In this document: positions 5,406 to 12,884 of the stretch, piece after piece
Layout of the letters: each line of letters begins with the position of its first letter
Position numbering within the stretch: the stretch's first letter is position 1
Source: Ruminococcus flavefaciens
GTDB lineage: Bacteria; Bacillota; Clostridia; Oscillospirales; Ruminococcaceae
Assembly: GCA_002309635.1 (NCBI GenBank)
Contig: DBXO01000033.1
Coordinates: forward strand, 1-13,815
DNA length: 13,815 bases
Direction: 5' to 3'
Position numbers and translations under genes: made by a program
The notes under the pieces: model-generated
Databases searched by the model: none
Seen by the model: only the letters and a program-made list of their open reading frames with translations
What the model was told of the DNA's origin: nothing

Positions 5406-7838
5406 TTATTTTGCAACAATATTAACAAGCTTATTTGGTACATATATCTGCTTGAGTATTGTTCTGCCCTCAACCGACTCCTTGACCTTTTCGTCGTTCA
5501 TAGCCATTTCCATTACAGAATCCTTGTCGGCATCGGCCTCGATATTCAGCTTTGCCTTGAGCTTTCCGTTTACCTGTACAACTATCTCGATGGTATCCTC
5601 CTTACAAAGCTCACTGTCGTAGACGGGCCAGTTCTCATATGCGATAGTATCGCTGTGACCCATGATGCTCCATATCTCCTCGCCCATATGGGGAGTGATA
5701 CACGAAAGCATCTTTATAAGTCCCTCGGCATATTCCTTCGGGCAGGAATCGTTCTTATATACAGCGTTGACAAATATCATCATCTGGCTGATAGCTGTAT
5801 TGAAGGCAAGCTTCTCAAAGTCGTCAGTTACCTTCTTTACCGTCTGATGATATACCTTTGTAAGTGCGCCATCGTTTGCGTCTGTGAGCTTGGAGGCGTC
5901 GGTAAAGAAGTTCCATACTCTCTGAATGAATCTCTTTGCGCCTTCAACACCGTTCTTGCTCCACGGCTTGCTTACCTCGAGAGGTCCCATGAACATCTCG
6001 TAGAGACGGAGCGTATCAGCGCCGTAGTCTCTTACGATATCCGAGGGATTTACAACGAACTCTGGGAAACGCTTGCCCATTTTGATGCCGTTCTCGCCGA
6101 GGATCATGCCCTGATGAACAAGCTTCTTGAAAGGCTCCTTTGTAGGCGCAAGGCCCTTGTCGTAGAGGTATCTGTTCCAGATACGCGAGTAGATAAGATG
6201 TCCTACAGCGTGCTCAGGACCGCCAATGTAGAGGTCTACAGGCATCCAGTGCTTAAGGAGCTCCTGATTTGCGAACTCCTTTTCGTTGTGGGGATCGATA
6301 TATCTGAAGTAATACCAGCTTGAGCCGGCGCTTCCCGGCATAGTCGAGGTCTCGCGTGTGCCCTTTATGCCGTTGCGGTCGTACTTCTTCCACTCTGTTG
6401 CGTTTTCGAGAGGTGCCTTGCCGTTCCTGCCCTTGTAGTCGTCAAGCTCGGGAAGTATCAGCGGGAGCTCTTCATCGTCAAGAGCATGGATAGTTCCGTC
6501 CTCACAGTGTACAACAGGAACAGGCTCGCCCCAGTAACGCTGACGGGCGAATATCCACTCGCGGAAGTGATAATTCACTGTACGCTTTGCCCTGCCCATT
6601 TTTTCAAGCTTCTGTGTGATAGCCTCCTTGGCTTCTTCAACTGTAAGGCCTGTGAACTCCTCGGAATTTATGAGCTTGTAGCCCTTGCCGAGGTATTCAG
6701 TCTTTTCCATTGCAGCTCCGGAAACGTCGATGTGTCCGTCTTTACCGTCGATTACCTGGATCATGTCGATGTTATGAGCTACTGCGTACTCAAAGTCACG
6801 CTGGTCGTGGCTCGGAACTGCCATAACTGCGCCTGTACCGTAGCTTGCAAGTACGAAATCTCCGATGAACATGCGGACTTCCTTGCCGTTTACGGGATTT
6901 ATACATGTAACGCCCTTGAGTTCGCAGCCCGACTTGGTCTTGTTGAGCTCGGTACGGTCCATATCGTTCTTCTTCTTGGTCTCGTCGATGTAAGCCTGTA
7001 CCTCTTCCCTGTTCTGTACGCGGTCGAGAAGGCTCTCCGTTACGGCTCCGTCAGGAGCAAGCACCATGAATGTGATACCGTATATAGTTTCGATACAGGT
7101 GGTGAATATAGAGAACTTGCCGCCGCCTACGATGTCGAATTCGACCTCCACGCCTGTTGACTTGCCTATCCAGTTGCGCTGTATAGCCTTTGTGGACTCG
7201 GGCCAGTCTATCTCGTCAAGTCCCTCGAGGAGCTTCTCTGCGAATGCGGGCTGGTCTATTACCCACTGCTTCATGTTCTTTCTTACTACAGGGAAACCGC
7301 CGCGCTCTGATTTTCCGTCGATGACCTCATCGTTGGAGAGTACGGTTCCCAGCTCTTCGCACCAGTTTACGGGCATATCTATGTATTTTGCATAGCCGTC
7401 CATGTAGAGCTGCTTGAATATCCACTGAGTCCACTTGTAGAACTCAGGGTCTGATGTTGCTACCATTTTTGACCAGTCATAGTCAAATCCCAGTTCCTTG
7501 AGCTGCTTTGAAAAGGTCTTGATATTTTCCTGAGTAAAGCCGTTAGGGTGATTTCCCGTATTAACAGCGTACTGCTCTGCGGGAAGTCCGAATGAATCGT
7601 AGCCCATCGGGTGGAGTACATTATAGCCCTGCATGCGCTTCATGCGCGAAACGATATCCGTAGCTGTATAGCCCTCGGGGTGTCCTGCGTGAAGGCCTAC
7701 TCCCGACGGATACGGGAACATGTCAAGCGCATAGAACTTTGGCTTGCTGAAGTCCCAGACATCGGTCTTGAAGGTCTCGTGCTCTTCCCAGTATTTCTGC
7801 CATTTGGCTTCAACAGACGTGAAATCATATCTGCTCAT
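5406..7838 (-). CDS. leuS: Leucyl-tRNA synthetase
   Basis: The enzyme is 810 residues, normal for bacterial LeuRS, and charges tRNA-Leu with leucine in the cytoplasm. The class I HIGH motif reads HAGH (H50-H53) within YPSGVGLHAGHPEGY. The inserted CP1 editing domain (about 225-420) retains the VPSHDQRD block with D345. The second class I signature is KMGKR (586-590) instead of KMSKS, within GENGIKMGKRFPEFVVNPSDIV. The CP1 threonine-rich loop is TTCIETIYG (246-254) where most LeuRS have TTRPDT. The anticodon-binding domain (about 620-740) and a C-terminal domain ending KLVNIVAK are complete. The ATG at 7838 has AAAGGA about 10 nt upstream. It is the last gene of the long operon. No T-box is visible upstream, consistent with transcription from far upstream. 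Identity is certain despite the odd motifs. Confidence 0.98.
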   Translation of the reverse strand: MSRYDFTSVEAKWQKYWEEHETFKTDVWDFSKPKFYALDMFPYPSGVGLHAGHPEGYTATDIVSRMKRMQGYNVLHPMGYDSFGLPAEQYAVNTGNHPNGFTQENIKTFSKQLKELGFDYDWSKMVATSDPEFYKWTQWIFKQLYMDGYAKYIDMPVNWCEELGTVLSNDEVIDGKSERGGFPVVRKNMKQWVIDQPAFAEKLLEGLDEIDWPESTKAIQRNWIGKSTGVEVEFDIVGGGKFSIFTTCIETIYGITFMVLAPDGAVTESLLDRVQNREEVQAYIDETKKKNDMDRTELNKTKSGCELKGVTCINPVNGKEVRMFIGDFVLASYGTGAVMAVPSHDQRDFEYAVAHNIDMIQVIDGKDGHIDVSGAAMEKTEYLGKGYKLINSEEFTGLTVEEAKEAITQKLEKMGRAKRTVNYHFREWIFARQRYWGEPVPVVHCEDGTIHALDDEELPLILPELDDYKGRNGKAPLENATEWKKYDRNGIKGTRETSTMPGSAGSSWYYFRYIDPHNEKEFANQELLKHWMPVDLYIGGPEHAVGHLIYSRIWNRYLYDKGLAPTKEPFKKLVHQGMILGENGIKMGKRFPEFVVNPSDIVRDYGADTLRLYEMFMGPLEVSKPWSKNGVEGAKRFIQRVWNFFTDASKLTDANDGALTKVYHQTVKKVTDDFEKLAFNTAISQMMIFVNAVYKNDSCPKEYAEGLIKMLSCITPHMGEEIWSIMGHSDTIAYENWPVYDSELCKEDTIEIVVQVNGKLKAKLNIEADADKDSVMEMAMNDEKVKESVEGRTILKQIYVPNKLVNIVAK

Positions 7839-7855
7839 TTCATATCATTCCTTTA

Positions 7856-8206
7856 TTAATTATTGATAGTTATTGTTTTCGTAAAATGTTCCTTTATGTC
7901 CTTGTGTACGCACAAAAGCACCGCACAGACGATATCGGCGACACCCTCCAGCAGATAAAGCCAGTTTGAACCGATATCCGATATGTTCTGCGGCAGATAT
8001 ACCAGCGCTGTGACTGCAAGCACCGCAGCAGCGATATAATTGAAGTACTTGAAACCCGTGAACAGCATAACGGCAAGTCCGGCAGCAATGAATGCGCCGC
8101 TGAAGCTGAAGCCGCCGCCTATGATCATGTTAAGTACGGCTTTCACTATGAGGTAAATGCTTATGGCGATACAAAGGGTGCGTCCCTTAGGGTTAGCGGT
8201 CTCCAT
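7856..8206 (-). CDS. Small four-helix membrane protein of unknown function
   Basis: I do not recognise the family. The 116-residue protein has hydrophobic segments at about residues 10-30, 33-52, 55-70 and 80-97, so probably three or four transmembrane helices, and a charged tail (KDIKEHFTKTITINN). It starts at an ATG with AAGGAG 6 nt upstream and lies between rsfS (3-nt gap) and leuS (17-nt gap), so it is clearly part of the operon. Glycine-rich segment IIGGGFSFSGAF could be a tight turn between the first helices. Its presence inside a conserved rsfS-leuS pair suggests a lineage-specific insertion, but no function can be inferred from context. Confidence 0.7.
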   Translation of the reverse strand: METANPKGRTLCIAISIYLIVKAVLNMIIGGGFSFSGAFIAAGLAVMLFTGFKYFNYIAAAVLAVTALVYLPQNISDIGSNWLYLLEGVADIVCAVLLCVHKDIKEHFTKTITINN

Positions 8207-8209
8207 TTA

Positions 8210-8569
8210 TTACTCCTTGGTTATAAGACTGCTGATATCAATCTGCTCTCCGTCAGCCCACAATCCCTCGAGCTTGTAGAAGTTTCTCGTATCCTTGTAG
8301 AAAACGTGAACTATGATATCCGCATAGTCAAGTATTATCCATGTATTTCCCGTATCAGCCTCACGGCGCTGCGGCTCTGTGCCCTTCTGTGAAAGCACGA
8401 ATTCCACCTCGTCGGCAAGAGTTCTTGCGTGAGTATTGCTGGTACCGTTTACAATAACGAAGTAATCGGCAAGTATTGTAAGATCTGATATCTTTATCGC
8501 CTGAATATCCTCGCCGCGTTTGCTGTCAAGAGTTTTTATTATAAGCTCAAGTTTTTCCTGCTCGGTCAT
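8210..8569 (-). CDS. rsfS: Ribosome silencing factor RsfS (Iojap/YbeB family)
   Basis: The 119-residue protein matches the RsfS/Iojap domain along its whole length: an N-terminal helix (LIIKTLDSKRGEDI), the core strand LTILADYFVIVNGTSNTHARTLADEV, the GNTWIILDYADIIVHVFYKDTRNFYKLEGLWADG block and a short tail. RsfS binds ribosomal protein L14 and blocks joining of the 50S and 30S subunits, reducing translation when nutrients are short. The order nadD - yqeK - lytR/lcp - rsfS - leuS is widespread in Clostridia and supports the call. The ATG at 8569 follows the LCP gene stop by 3 nt, and its ribosome binding site (GGAAG) lies within the end of that gene, so translation is probably coupled. Confidence 0.95.
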   Translation of the reverse strand: MTEQEKLELIIKTLDSKRGEDIQAIKISDLTILADYFVIVNGTSNTHARTLADEVEFVLSQKGTEPQRREADTGNTWIILDYADIIVHVFYKDTRNFYKLEGLWADGEQIDISSLITKE

Positions 8570-8572
8570 TGA

Positions 8573-10045
8573 TCAATCTTCCTTCCACGCTGGTTTCTTG
8601 CTGGGGTCTCTCAGAGGCTCGGTAGCATGTTCGAGCTCTGCAAATGTAGATCCCGTGTCGTCATAGTCGTTGTAGCTGTAGTTTCCTTCGTCGATAAACT
8701 CAACGATATTGCTCTCCGAGAGGAGCATTGGACGCTGATATGGTCTGAACGACTCGTTCATCATATCTATTGCCGCTCTCTTGTGGATAGAATATATCCA
8801 GTAGAAGTCCTCACTGGTGTAGTAATACTTTGCGTCCTCACCGGGCACCATATTTACTTTTACATTCTCAAGAGACAGGGTCGAGCAGAAGTCTGCAAGC
8901 TTGCTGAGGTCTTCAACGCTCATATTTGTAGCCATCCACTTGTTCTTGTAGATAGTGTTGAGGTAGCTGTAGAGCTTCATCTTTCCCTCGTCCTTTACAA
9001 TGGAGAAAAGCTTCTTCATAGCTGCCTGCATGAAGCGGCGCTGGTTCTGTACACGTCCGATATCGCCCTGAAGCCATTCGTTTCTGAAACGGACGAACCA
9101 CTCTGCCTCTGCGCCCTTGAGAACAACATCTCCTGCGGGGATTATCTTGTCCGCCTCATAGATGATCTCGTTGTCGAGGTGCATGGGGATTCCGCCGATA
9201 AGATCCACGATATCCCTGATATCAAAGCAGGCAGTGGTGATATATGCATCTACCGGTATGCCGAAGCACTCCTGTACGCAGTTGACGACGCGCTGTATAT
9301 TGCTTACATTCGGATCGCCCCATGCGTATACGCTGTTCACCTTTGTGGTCTCATTCGTAGTGTAGTGCACCATTGAGCAATCACGCGGCACCTGAAGGAT
9401 ATTGAGCTTTCCGCCTGCAATATCGAACTGGCATACCCATATAACGTCGGTATTCTCAACGTCCTCGTCGAAACCGAGGAAAAGCACGGTGTACTGTCCC
9501 TCAACGAGCTGAGGAAGGTCAAGTCCGTCGGTAAATTCCTCATTTACGATCTCGGTATCCAGATTCAGTTCCATAGTGGGCTTTTCAAGCTCACCCTCGA
9601 TCTCAACTGTAGGCTGCCAGCGCTTGAAATATGTGAGTATGGATACTCTTTCATCAGGCTGACCGCTCTTTTTGTACCATAATATCGGCATATTGAGACA
9701 AAGGGTGATTATAGCGGCTATACTCACCAGTACTGAGGTTATCTTTACAATGATATCCTTTTTGCTCTTTTTGCCTTTTGTTTTTTCGCTGACTGCATGC
9801 CTCTCGCCGCTCTTTTCGTGGAGGCCGTGATAGGTCTGCTGCTCGGGAGAACGCTTCTGACGCTCTTCCTCGTCGCCTATGCTTATATCTATTGAAGGTG
9901 ACTCGTGCTGGCCCTGATATGCGGGCAGTACAACGGTCGCCTTTGGCTTCTGATCTACTCTTTTCAGCTTTCGGAGCGGCTTGAGCTGCTTCGGAGCGTT
10001 ATTAGCGTTTGTATTTAACTCCTTGTTAAGTTCTTCTCGGTTCAT
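8573..10045 (-). CDS. LCP-family (LytR-CpsA-Psr) cell-wall glycopolymer ligase
   Basis: The 490-residue protein has a long basic, disordered cytoplasmic segment (about 1-96), one transmembrane helix (about 99-120) and an extracytoplasmic LCP domain (about 185-350). Family motifs are present: NTDVI (D200), QVPRD (R221), KVNSVYAWG, LIGGIPMHL and the VRFRNEWLQGDIGRVQNQ block with R319, R321, D328 and R331, residues that line the lipid-phosphate pocket in known LCP structures. LCP enzymes move glycopolymers such as wall teichoic acid or capsule from a lipid carrier onto peptidoglycan. The tail (about 440-490) is acidic and ends AWKED. The ATG at 10045 has GAGGAG about 5 nt upstream. Which polymer it attaches cannot be told. 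The 96-residue cytoplasmic segment is longer than in many homologues. Confidence 0.93.
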   Translation of the reverse strand: MNREELNKELNTNANNAPKQLKPLRKLKRVDQKPKATVVLPAYQGQHESPSIDISIGDEEERQKRSPEQQTYHGLHEKSGERHAVSEKTKGKKSKKDIIVKITSVLVSIAAIITLCLNMPILWYKKSGQPDERVSILTYFKRWQPTVEIEGELEKPTMELNLDTEIVNEEFTDGLDLPQLVEGQYTVLFLGFDEDVENTDVIWVCQFDIAGGKLNILQVPRDCSMVHYTTNETTKVNSVYAWGDPNVSNIQRVVNCVQECFGIPVDAYITTACFDIRDIVDLIGGIPMHLDNEIIYEADKIIPAGDVVLKGAEAEWFVRFRNEWLQGDIGRVQNQRRFMQAAMKKLFSIVKDEGKMKLYSYLNTIYKNKWMATNMSVEDLSKLADFCSTLSLENVKVNMVPGEDAKYYYTSEDFYWIYSIHKRAAIDMMNESFRPYQRPMLLSESNIVEFIDEGNYSYNDYDDTGSTFAELEHATEPLRDPSKKPAWKED

Positions 10046-10069
10046 TTGACTCCTCTTTTCAGATTCCCA

Positions 10070-11263
10070 TTATTTTTTCTCTTCTTTAAGCAGTCTTGTA
10101 TAAAAATTGTACCCCTCAACGGTGCATACGGGGATAACCCCGCCCTTTTTTATAACAGACTTCATTGAAAACGCAAAGGCTTCAAGCATTGCCAGATCAA
10201 GGTCGGTATATGCCAGTCTGCGCATTTTTTCAACATCCTTGTAGTCCCTTTCGGCGGAAACAAGGTCGCCGATATAGACTATCTCCTCGAGGCGGGACAT
10301 TCCTGCCCTGCCGACTGTATGAAATCTTATGGAATTGAGGATATCTATATCCTCTACTCCGAATTCTTTCTTAACGTAGTAAGCACCTGCGATTCCGTGC
10401 AGAAGCGAACGTGTCTCCATCTCCTCACGGCATACCGTGAAGCCGCTCTCGGCTACGAGAGCTCTCTGCTCCTCCTCGGGGAGCTCCTTGCATATATCAT
10501 GGAGAAGTCCCGCAAAATATGCCTTATCGGGATCCTCCCCGTATTTTTCCGCAAGCTTTCTGCACTCATCTGCTACATTCAGCGAATGGGTATAGCGCTT
10601 GGCGGTCAGTTTTGACTTAAGTATCTTCTTTTTATCCTCAGGGTTATACTGCAAATCTTTTTCACCTCTAACTGAATATAATCCTACAGACCTTATATAT
10701 TGTACTACATTTTCGTCAAGATAGCAAGTGAAATCCTCATTTTTTGCAATTTTTTTTCTTACCTCGGTGCTGGATACCTCTGTGGGAGGGGCTTCGGAAA
10801 CGATTATCCTGCCGTATTTTTCAAGCTCCTCAGCCTTTTTTTTCAACTCAGGCACATCCCCGTTCTGACGGGATACCACACATAAAGTGACATTACCTAA
10901 AATTTCATCAAAACGATGCCAAGTGTCAAAGCTCAGGAGCATATCGCTCCCTACCAGCAGAAACAGCTCGTCCTCAGGAAATTCCCTGCGAAAATGCTCT
11001 ACCGTGTATATAGTATAGCTCACTCTGTCGCTTTTAATCTCATAATCGCTGACAAAAAGCTTATCCCTGCCCTTTACCGCCAGCCTGAGCATTTCAAGCC
11101 TGTCACCGTCGGGAGCGTACTCTGCCATTGAACGGTGGGGAGACTTCCTTGACGGCACGAAATAGAGCCTGTCAAGACCGAGATCCTTCACGGCTGTCTC
11201 CGCAAGATGTATATGTCCGTTGTGGACGGGATTAAAGCTGCCGCCGTATATACCGATACGCAT
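10070..11263 (-). CDS. nadD: Fusion of nicotinate-nucleotide adenylyltransferase (NadD) and YqeK-type HD hydrolase
   Basis: Residues 1-196 are a complete NadD: GGSFNPVHNGH at 7-17, the VGSD block, and SSTEVR at 164-169 (the ISSTxIR motif). NadD makes deamido-NAD from nicotinate mononucleotide and ATP. Residues 204-397 are a complete YqeK: H226 (RYTHS), H255-D256 (LLHD), H289, H315 and D333, the metal ligands of its HD domain. YqeK is known as a symmetrical diadenosine tetraphosphatase giving two ADP. Fusion of these two normally adjacent genes is seen in some Clostridia. The junction codon S197 is TCA, one base from TAA or TGA, and AGAGGTGA followed 7 nt later by an in-frame TTG at 10654 could still start a free YqeK of 194 aa. 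The ATG at 11263 is preceded by AGGAGTGAGG. The next gene is 24 nt downstream. Confidence 0.95.
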   Translation of the reverse strand: MRIGIYGGSFNPVHNGHIHLAETAVKDLGLDRLYFVPSRKSPHRSMAEYAPDGDRLEMLRLAVKGRDKLFVSDYEIKSDRVSYTIYTVEHFRREFPEDELFLLVGSDMLLSFDTWHRFDEILGNVTLCVVSRQNGDVPELKKKAEELEKYGRIIVSEAPPTEVSSTEVRKKIAKNEDFTCYLDENVVQYIRSVGLYSVRGEKDLQYNPEDKKKILKSKLTAKRYTHSLNVADECRKLAEKYGEDPDKAYFAGLLHDICKELPEEEQRALVAESGFTVCREEMETRSLLHGIAGAYYVKKEFGVEDIDILNSIRFHTVGRAGMSRLEEIVYIGDLVSAERDYKDVEKMRRLAYTDLDLAMLEAFAFSMKSVIKKGGVIPVCTVEGYNFYTRLLKEEKK

Positions 11264-11276
11264 ATCCTCACTCCTA

Positions 11277-11972
11277 TCATTTCCACGGGCGTTTGCTGCC
11301 TGTCCAGCCCTTTTCCTTCCAGTAGTCCGCGTCCGCCTTGTTCCAGCCGTTTCGCTGCATAAGGCTCATTATCTTGAAAAATGCCTTCGTTCTTATGCCG
11401 ACGTGAACCTTGCCCTGCCTTTTCAGTATCTTTTCTGCGATACTGCCGGCTTTTTTGCTGATCCTGTCCTTTAGACCGGGCTTTACGCTCTGCCAGTCAG
11501 TCGCCGCAACTGCTCTGCCCAGCCTGTAGGTCTGAGGTATGCCCCAGAAGAAGCAGCTGTCAGCCATATCCTTCATGGTGGACTTCACGCCTGCTCCCGC
11601 AGCTGTTGCAACCACTATCGCCTGCTTGCTGAACATCTTCTCTTCGGGACGATGCGCGATCCAGCGCCAGCCGTAGTGGTCGAGCAGAGCTTTCATCTGT
11701 CCGCTGCAATGGTAAACATACACGGGAGATGTCAGGATAAGCACATCTGCCGCGTCAATAAGCTCAGTAATGGGCTTCAGCTTCGCATAATGCGGACATT
11801 TATCGGCTCCCTTGACGAAACAGTTTGTGCAGCCGCAGCAGAACTCGTCAAAGTCACGGGGCAGGAACACCTCGCTGATATTCCCGGGCCCGGTCAGCTT
11901 CTCGGCTGCCATACGTCCTATATTGTAGGACGAGCCCTTATGGTCCGTTCCGCTTATTATAAGGACTTTCAT
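11277..11972 (-). CDS. Flavodoxin-fold NAD(P)H-dependent oxidoreductase with cysteine cluster
   Basis: The 231-residue protein starts with a flavodoxin-like first strand and a phosphate-binding loop (LIISGTDHKGSSYNIG), and has the LTSPVYVYHCSGQMKALLDH segment typical of the NADPH-dependent FMN reductase and iron-sulfur flavoprotein superfamily. A cysteine cluster at C45, C46, C48, C51 and C59 (FCCGCTNCFVKGADKC) resembles the compact Fe-S motif of iron-sulfur flavoproteins, but whether it binds a cluster cannot be settled here. The C-terminal 45 residues are rich in K and W. The ATG at 11972 has AGGAGGTG 4 nt upstream. It sits between yhbY (23 nt) and nadD (13 nt), so it is co-transcribed with ribosome and NAD genes; its link to NAD synthesis is only positional. 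Substrate unknown. Confidence 0.85.
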   Translation of the reverse strand: MKVLIISGTDHKGSSYNIGRMAAEKLTGPGNISEVFLPRDFDEFCCGCTNCFVKGADKCPHYAKLKPITELIDAADVLILTSPVYVYHCSGQMKALLDHYGWRWIAHRPEEKMFSKQAIVVATAAGAGVKSTMKDMADSCFFWGIPQTYRLGRAVAATDWQSVKPGLKDRISKKAGSIAEKILKRQGKVHVGIRTKAFFKIMSLMQRNGWNKADADYWKEKGWTGSKRPWK

Positions 11973-11995
11973 GCTGCACCTCCTGTATGATGCTG

Positions 11996-12298
11996 TTACT
12001 TAGCCTTTGGGATATTCTCTATCACGGGATCCTTCTCGTTGCGCTTGAAAAGGACGAATTTATTTCCGATCACCTGTACCACATCAGCCCCTGTCTGCTC
12101 GGCAACAGCGTCGGCAGCCTCTCTTGCAGTCCAGCCCGAATTGTCGAGGACCTTAAGCTTTATGAGCTCCCTCTTGGTAAGAGCTGCCTCTATATCCCTG
12201 CACATAGCCTCGGTAACGCCGCCCTTTCCGACCTGATATATGGTCTCGTATGTTGAAGCGATACCGCGGAGGTACGCTCTCTGCTTGCTTGTAAGCAT
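11996..12298 (-). CDS. yhbY: YhbY-family CRM-domain RNA-binding protein
   Basis: The 100-residue protein is a single CRM domain: MLTSKQRAYLRGIA, the GKGG loop (VGKGGV at about 23-28), the central helix IEAALTKRELIKLKVLDN and the end strand VIGNKFVLFKR. CRM proteins bind pre-50S particles and ribosomal RNA; YhbY homologues associate with pre-50S assembly. I chose the ATG at 12298, which follows the rdgB stop with a 1-nt gap and has GGTGA about 6 nt upstream. A longer frame extends to 12352 into rdgB without conservation. Placement between rdgB and nadD is seen in several Clostridia and supports the assignment. Confidence 0.93.
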   Translation of the reverse strand: MLTSKQRAYLRGIASTYETIYQVGKGGVTEAMCRDIEAALTKRELIKLKVLDNSGWTAREAADAVAEQTGADVVQVIGNKFVLFKRNEKDPVIENIPKAK

Positions 12299-12299
12299 A

Positions 12300-12884
12300 T
12301 TATTCACCGTATCTTTCTTTAAGGAAGCGGTACAGCTCGCGGAGAGCCGCACCTCTGTGACTTATCCTGTTCTTTTCGTCAGCGGAAAGCTCCGCCATGG
12401 TCCTGTCTCCCACCATAAACACAGGGTCGTAGCCGAAGCCGTTGGTACCGCGCTGCTCATAACCGATAGCGCCCTTGCAGTCACCTGACATGGTGTGCTG
12501 ACCGTTTTCATCTATATATGCGATCGTACATCTGAAAGCCGCTCCGCGCTCACCTGCGGGAACGTCCTTCATCTCCTGAAGGAGCTTGGCACAGTGCTGT
12601 CCCTCGGGAGCATATCTTGCTGAGTACACCCCCGGTCCGCCGTTCATTGCGTTCACGCAGAGACCGCTGTCATCGGCTATTGTGGGGAGATTTACAGCTT
12701 CGTATACAGCCTTTGCCTTTATAAGCGCGTTCTCGGCAAAGGTTGCGCCGTTTTCTTCGGGGTCGCAGTTTGCTCCCGCCTCGCGCTGTGACAATACCTC
12801 AATGCCTAAAGGTGCAAGTATCTCCCTTGCTTCGCGGAGCTTGTTGGCGTTGTTCGTAGCCATTACCAGCTGCTTAATCATCAT
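12300..12884 (-). CDS. rdgB: XTP/dITP diphosphatase (Ham1/RdgB family)
   Basis: The roughly 194-residue protein has the family motifs: ATNNANKLREAREIL (phosphate-binding N-terminus), ADDSGLCVNAMNGGPGVYSARYA (metal-binding acidic residues), GFGYDPVF and SHRGAAL. The enzyme hydrolyses dITP, XTP and ITP to monophosphates, keeping deaminated purines out of DNA and RNA. The start is one of two adjacent ATGs, 12884 or 12881, both preceded by GGAGG at 5 or 8 nt. Either overlaps the end of ftsY by 8-11 nt, so translation is coupled to ftsY. A longer frame to 12986 lies antisense-free but inside the ftsY tail in another frame, and is not conserved. RdgB next to yhbY fits known Clostridia order. Confidence 0.95.
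   Translation of the reverse strand: MMIKQLVMATNNANKLREAREILAPLGIEVLSQREAGANCDPEENGATFAENALIKAKAVYEAVNLPTIADDSGLCVNAMNGGPGVYSARYAPEGQHCAKLLQEMKDVPAGERGAAFRCTIAYIDENGQHTMSGDCKGAIGYEQRGTNGFGYDPVFMVGDRTMAELSADEKNRISHRGAALRELYRFLKERYGE

Noticed and set aside
6486..7160. Long plus-strand frame of 224 codons inside leuS
   Set aside because: It lies antisense to highly conserved LeuRS coding sequence and resembles no protein; such frames are common antisense to codon-biased genes.
8627..9376. Plus-strand frame of 249 codons inside the LCP gene
   Set aside because: It is antisense to a well-supported LCP domain and has no start signal or recognisable motif.
10620..10680. Frameshift or sequencing error joining nadD and yqeK
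   Set aside because: The two parts are in the same frame with no indel needed; both domains are complete and the junction is explained by loss of a single stop codon.
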